14,500 nucleotides of DNA. It comes from Gp7-AA10 sp035636095. Its GTDB lineage: Bacteria > Acidobacteriota > Thermoanaerobaculia > Gp7-AA8. Shown one piece after another: positions 12,637 to 14,500 of this stretch. Every line of letters begins with the position of its first letter. The stretch's first letter is position 1. Location of the stretch: positions 1 through 14,500 of the forward strand of contig DASPZU010000092.1 of the NCBI GenBank assembly GCA_035636095.1, in the 5' to 3' direction. The translations under genes and the position numbers were made by a program. Below the pieces are notes generated by a model. It searched no databases. It saw only the letters and a program-made list of their open reading frames with translations, and had not been told where the DNA came from.

Positions 12637-13403
12637 TGCAGTCTGCGCCGCGCGCGCTCATCGCCGGACTCGGGTTGATCGGCGGTTCGATCGGCATCGC
12701 CTTACGAGCGCGCGGCTGGCGAGTGGCGTTCCTCGACCCGAATGTCACCCTCGACGCTGCGCGCCGCGCCAAGGCCGCCGACGAAAAACTGGATGTGTTA
12801 GGCGATGCGGATCTCATCATTCTGGCGACGCCCGTCGATGCGGCCGTGAAGCTACTCAGGACTCAGGACCCAGGACTCAGGACTACCAGCGCCTGCAGCG
12901 TGATGTCTCCACTTCGCGAGGTCGGCGGCCAGAACTTCATCGCGGGCCATCCGCTGGCCGGCTCGCACCAGCGCGGTCTGGCGTCCGCACGCGGCGATCT
13001 GTTTCGCGGATGCTCGTGGTTCGTCGATCGCGAAGATGCGCTGGTCACCCGGATGATCGGGGAGTGTAGCGCGCGAGCGGAGATCGTCACCGCCGACGAA
13101 CACGACGCCGCCGTGGCGCTAACGAGTCATCTTCCACAGCTGCTCTCGACGGCGCTGGCGGCCTACCTGGAGCAGCATGGGGTGGAAGAACGCTTCGTCG
13201 GAAGCGGACTGCGTACCTTTCTTCGACTGGCGGGAAGCGACGCGTCGGTGTGGATGCCGGTTCTGAAAGCAAACAGCGATCGCGTCGGGCCGCACGCCGA
13301 TGCGGTCGCGAAGATCGCGAAGGAAATTCTGGCGGGAGACGCCAACGCCTTCGAGCGCGCACAACGGCTCTGGAGGCGGTTGCTATCATCCGCGCCGCGA
13401 TGA
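12636..13403 (+). CDS. tyrA: Prephenate dehydrogenase family protein
   Basis: Prephenate (or arogenate) dehydrogenase oxidatively decarboxylates its substrate with NAD(P)+ in tyrosine synthesis. The 255-aa product has the Rossmann loop GLGLIGGSIG (11-20) with D34 as the adenosine-ribose acid, ATPVDAAVKLL (64-74), HPLAGSHQRG (105-114) with H105, SHLPQLLS (164-171) and the substrate-site FLRLAGSDASVWMPVL (195-210) with R197. It is shorter than many family members (about 280-310). The usual D-x-G/C-S-x-K loop is SACSVM here: the serine is kept but Asp and Lys are replaced. Directly before it, residues 74-83 are encoded by a tandem heptamer repeat. A frame-preserving insertion or replacement may have altered the site; activity is likely but not certain. 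Start and stop overlap both neighbours. Confidence 0.87.
   Translation: MQSAPRALIAGLGLIGGSIGIALRARGWRVAFLDPNVTLDAARRAKAADEKLDVLGDADLIILATPVDAAVKLLRTQDPGLRTTSACSVMSPLREVGGQNFIAGHPLAGSHQRGLASARGDLFRGCSWFVDREDALVTRMIGECSARAEIVTADEHDAAVALTSHLPQLLSTALAAYLEQHGVEERFVGSGLRTFLRLAGSDASVWMPVLKANSDRVGPHADAVAKIAKEILAGDANAFERAQRLWRRLLSSAPR
12857..12884. repeat. CAGGACT tandem heptamer repeat inside tyrA
   Basis: Four tandem heptamers CAGGACT, CAGGACC, CAGGACT, CAGGACT, preceded by a partial unit ACT (12854-12856). The tract is 28 nt, not a multiple of three, yet the tyrA frame stays open through it and reads RTQDPGLRTT. It is a different heptamer from the GGGATGA family at 6650-6680, 7041-7055 and 9035-9108, but shares the 7-base period. 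Confidence 0.9.
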
Positions 13404-14500
13404 ATTCGACCTGGTTCCACGTCGCCGTGCAGTACGCGCTCGCGGTGTGGCTGGCGCGCCGATGGGGAAGCAACTTTCCCTGGCGCATGGCCGGCCTTTT
13501 CTACGCCCTGGTCCTCATTTTTCTGTGGCGTCCGCTGACCGGACCATACGTCAACATTCCGGTCGACATCGTCCAGCAACTGCCACCGTGGTCGGCCGCC
13601 ATTCGAAGTCATCGCGCCGAAAACTTCGAGCTCAACGACATCGTGATGCAGATTGTGCCGTGGGCGCATCAGGTGCGCGAGGCGTGGAAATCGATGCACT
13701 TTCCGCTGTGGAACGCGCTGTCGGGAGCGGGATATCCGCTGCTGGCGAACGGACAGAGCTCCGGTCTTTCACCGCTCCGATTCCTCGCGCTTCCGCTTCC
13801 GTTAGGCCAATCCTTCACCGCCGAAGCGGCCATGAAGATCCTGATCGCGATGTCGTTCATGTACGCCTTCTGCCGGCGCCGGTGGAGCGAATTGGCGAGC
13901 GCCTTCGGCGCGATCTGCTTCGGCTACTGCACCTTCGTGCAGACCTGGCTGCACTTTCCGCTGGTCACGGTCGGCGCGTTTCTTCCGGCCGCCTTTCTGA
14001 CGCTCGATCTGCTCATCGAGCGCGTGACGTGGACGCGCTTCGTCGCGACCATCGCGGTGTGGTCGGTGATGTTGTTAGGCGGACATCCGGAGACCGTCGC
14101 GCATATCTTTTTTCTGGTCGTGCTGTATTTGATCTTTGTCTTGATTCAACGTTTGATTTCTCTGCGCCAGATCGGAATCTTCATTGCCGCGGTCGCGCTG
14201 GCCGCGGTCATCGCATCGCCATTCCTGGCGCCGTTTGCCGAGGCCCTGCGCAAATCGAAGAGGTATCAGGAGCTGCAAGTCCATCCCAACGTCATCGGCT
14301 ACTACTCCGACTTTCCCTCCATGGTCATCCTCTTTCAGCCGCATTTCTTCGGCCACGTCCCGTTCGAGAAAGCGTGGGGACCGGAGGTTGCCGAGTCGAT
14401 CACCGGATTCGCCGGTGTCCTCGGCGTCGCGGCATGGTTCGGATTGCTGATTCGCACGATCGTGCGGCGCCGCTGGCGCGATCCCGCGTTCTTCTTCGTG
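13400..14500 (+). CDS. YfhO-like multi-pass membrane protein, 3'-partial
   Basis: The frame runs from ATG at 13400 (4-nt ATGA overlap with the tyrA stop) to the last base of the window; 367 codons are visible. There are two short N-terminal hydrophobic segments, then an external loop with DIVMQIVPWAHQVREAW and FPLWNALSGAGYPLLANGQ (family-typical PLWNP-like, GYP and N/Q positions), and at least five more membrane helices. This matches the YfhO-type GT-C-fold membrane proteins, some of which glycosylate cell-wall polymers such as lipoteichoic acid. The actual substrate here is unknown. Tight coupling to tyrA and the lipoprotein gene indicates a shared transcript. The C-terminal domain is outside the window. 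Confidence 0.83.
   Translation, partial: MNSTWFHVAVQYALAVWLARRWGSNFPWRMAGLFYALVLIFLWRPLTGPYVNIPVDIVQQLPPWSAAIRSHRAENFELNDIVMQIVPWAHQVREAWKSMHFPLWNALSGAGYPLLANGQSSGLSPLRFLALPLPLGQSFTAEAAMKILIAMSFMYAFCRRRWSELASAFGAICFGYCTFVQTWLHFPLVTVGAFLPAAFLTLDLLIERVTWTRFVATIAVWSVMLLGGHPETVAHIFFLVVLYLIFVLIQRLISLRQIGIFIAAVALAAVIASPFLAPFAEALRKSKRYQELQVHPNVIGYYSDFPSMVILFQPHFFGHVPFEKAWGPEVAESITGFAGVLGVAAWFGLLIRTIVRRRWRDPAFFFV

Overview
The window is a GC-rich, densely packed stretch of bacterial chromosome holding 15 protein-coding genes. It has no rRNA or tRNA gene, no CRISPR array and no recognisable transposase. The combination of short or overlapping gene joins, CarD, a SpoIIE-type phosphatase, methylmalonyl-CoA epimerase, queuosine genes and large GT-C/YfhO-type membrane proteins would fit Acidobacteriota or a related soil or sediment lineage. 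That placement is an inference from gene content only.

Layout. (1) 1-1452 (+): the 3' part of a membrane-anchored HAMP/SpoIIE phosphatase gene, converging on (2) a minus-strand run carD > lipA > xerD > lytic transglycosylase (4537 down to 1395), led by a good sigma70-type promoter at 4582-4611. (3) A second minus-strand run upstream of it: pyrimidine-nucleoside phosphorylase (deoA) > four-helix-bundle S23-type protein > phosphopentomutase (deoB) > a secreted protein of unknown function (8349 down to 4620). (4) Divergent from deoA by only 22 bp, a plus-strand run queC > queE > mce > a 105-aa unknown gene (8372-10466). (5) A minus-strand GT-C-like membrane protein (12055 down to 10460). (6) A plus-strand, translationally coupled run of lipoprotein > tyrA > YfhO-like membrane protein (12091 to beyond the end).

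How the genes work together. deoA and deoB are consecutive steps of nucleoside salvage: base release to (deoxy)ribose-1-phosphate, then isomerisation to the 5-phosphate. queC and queE belong to 7-deazaguanine (queuosine precursor) synthesis. mce belongs to propionyl/methylmalonyl-CoA metabolism. lipA makes the lipoyl cofactor, carD is a global RNA polymerase-binding regulator, and xerD resolves chromosome dimers.

The most unusual content is repetitive DNA laid over these ordinary genes. Two families are visible. Family A consists of heptamer tandem repeats (GGGATGA/TCATCCC near deoB, S23, deoA, queC and queE; CAGGACT inside tyrA). A 15-bp perfect inverted pair of the GGGATGA heptamers encloses the S23-type gene in the middle of the deoA-deoB operon, and a 31-bp identical copy lies directly before both deoB and queE. 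Family B consists of three 51-57 nt elements, each made of two side-by-side perfect hairpins, two of which are translated in frame as part of proteins. The best candidate for an undescribed system is the S23-type gene with its flanking heptamer repeats, an arrangement resembling the intervening sequences of 23S rRNA genes but placed in a metabolic mRNA.
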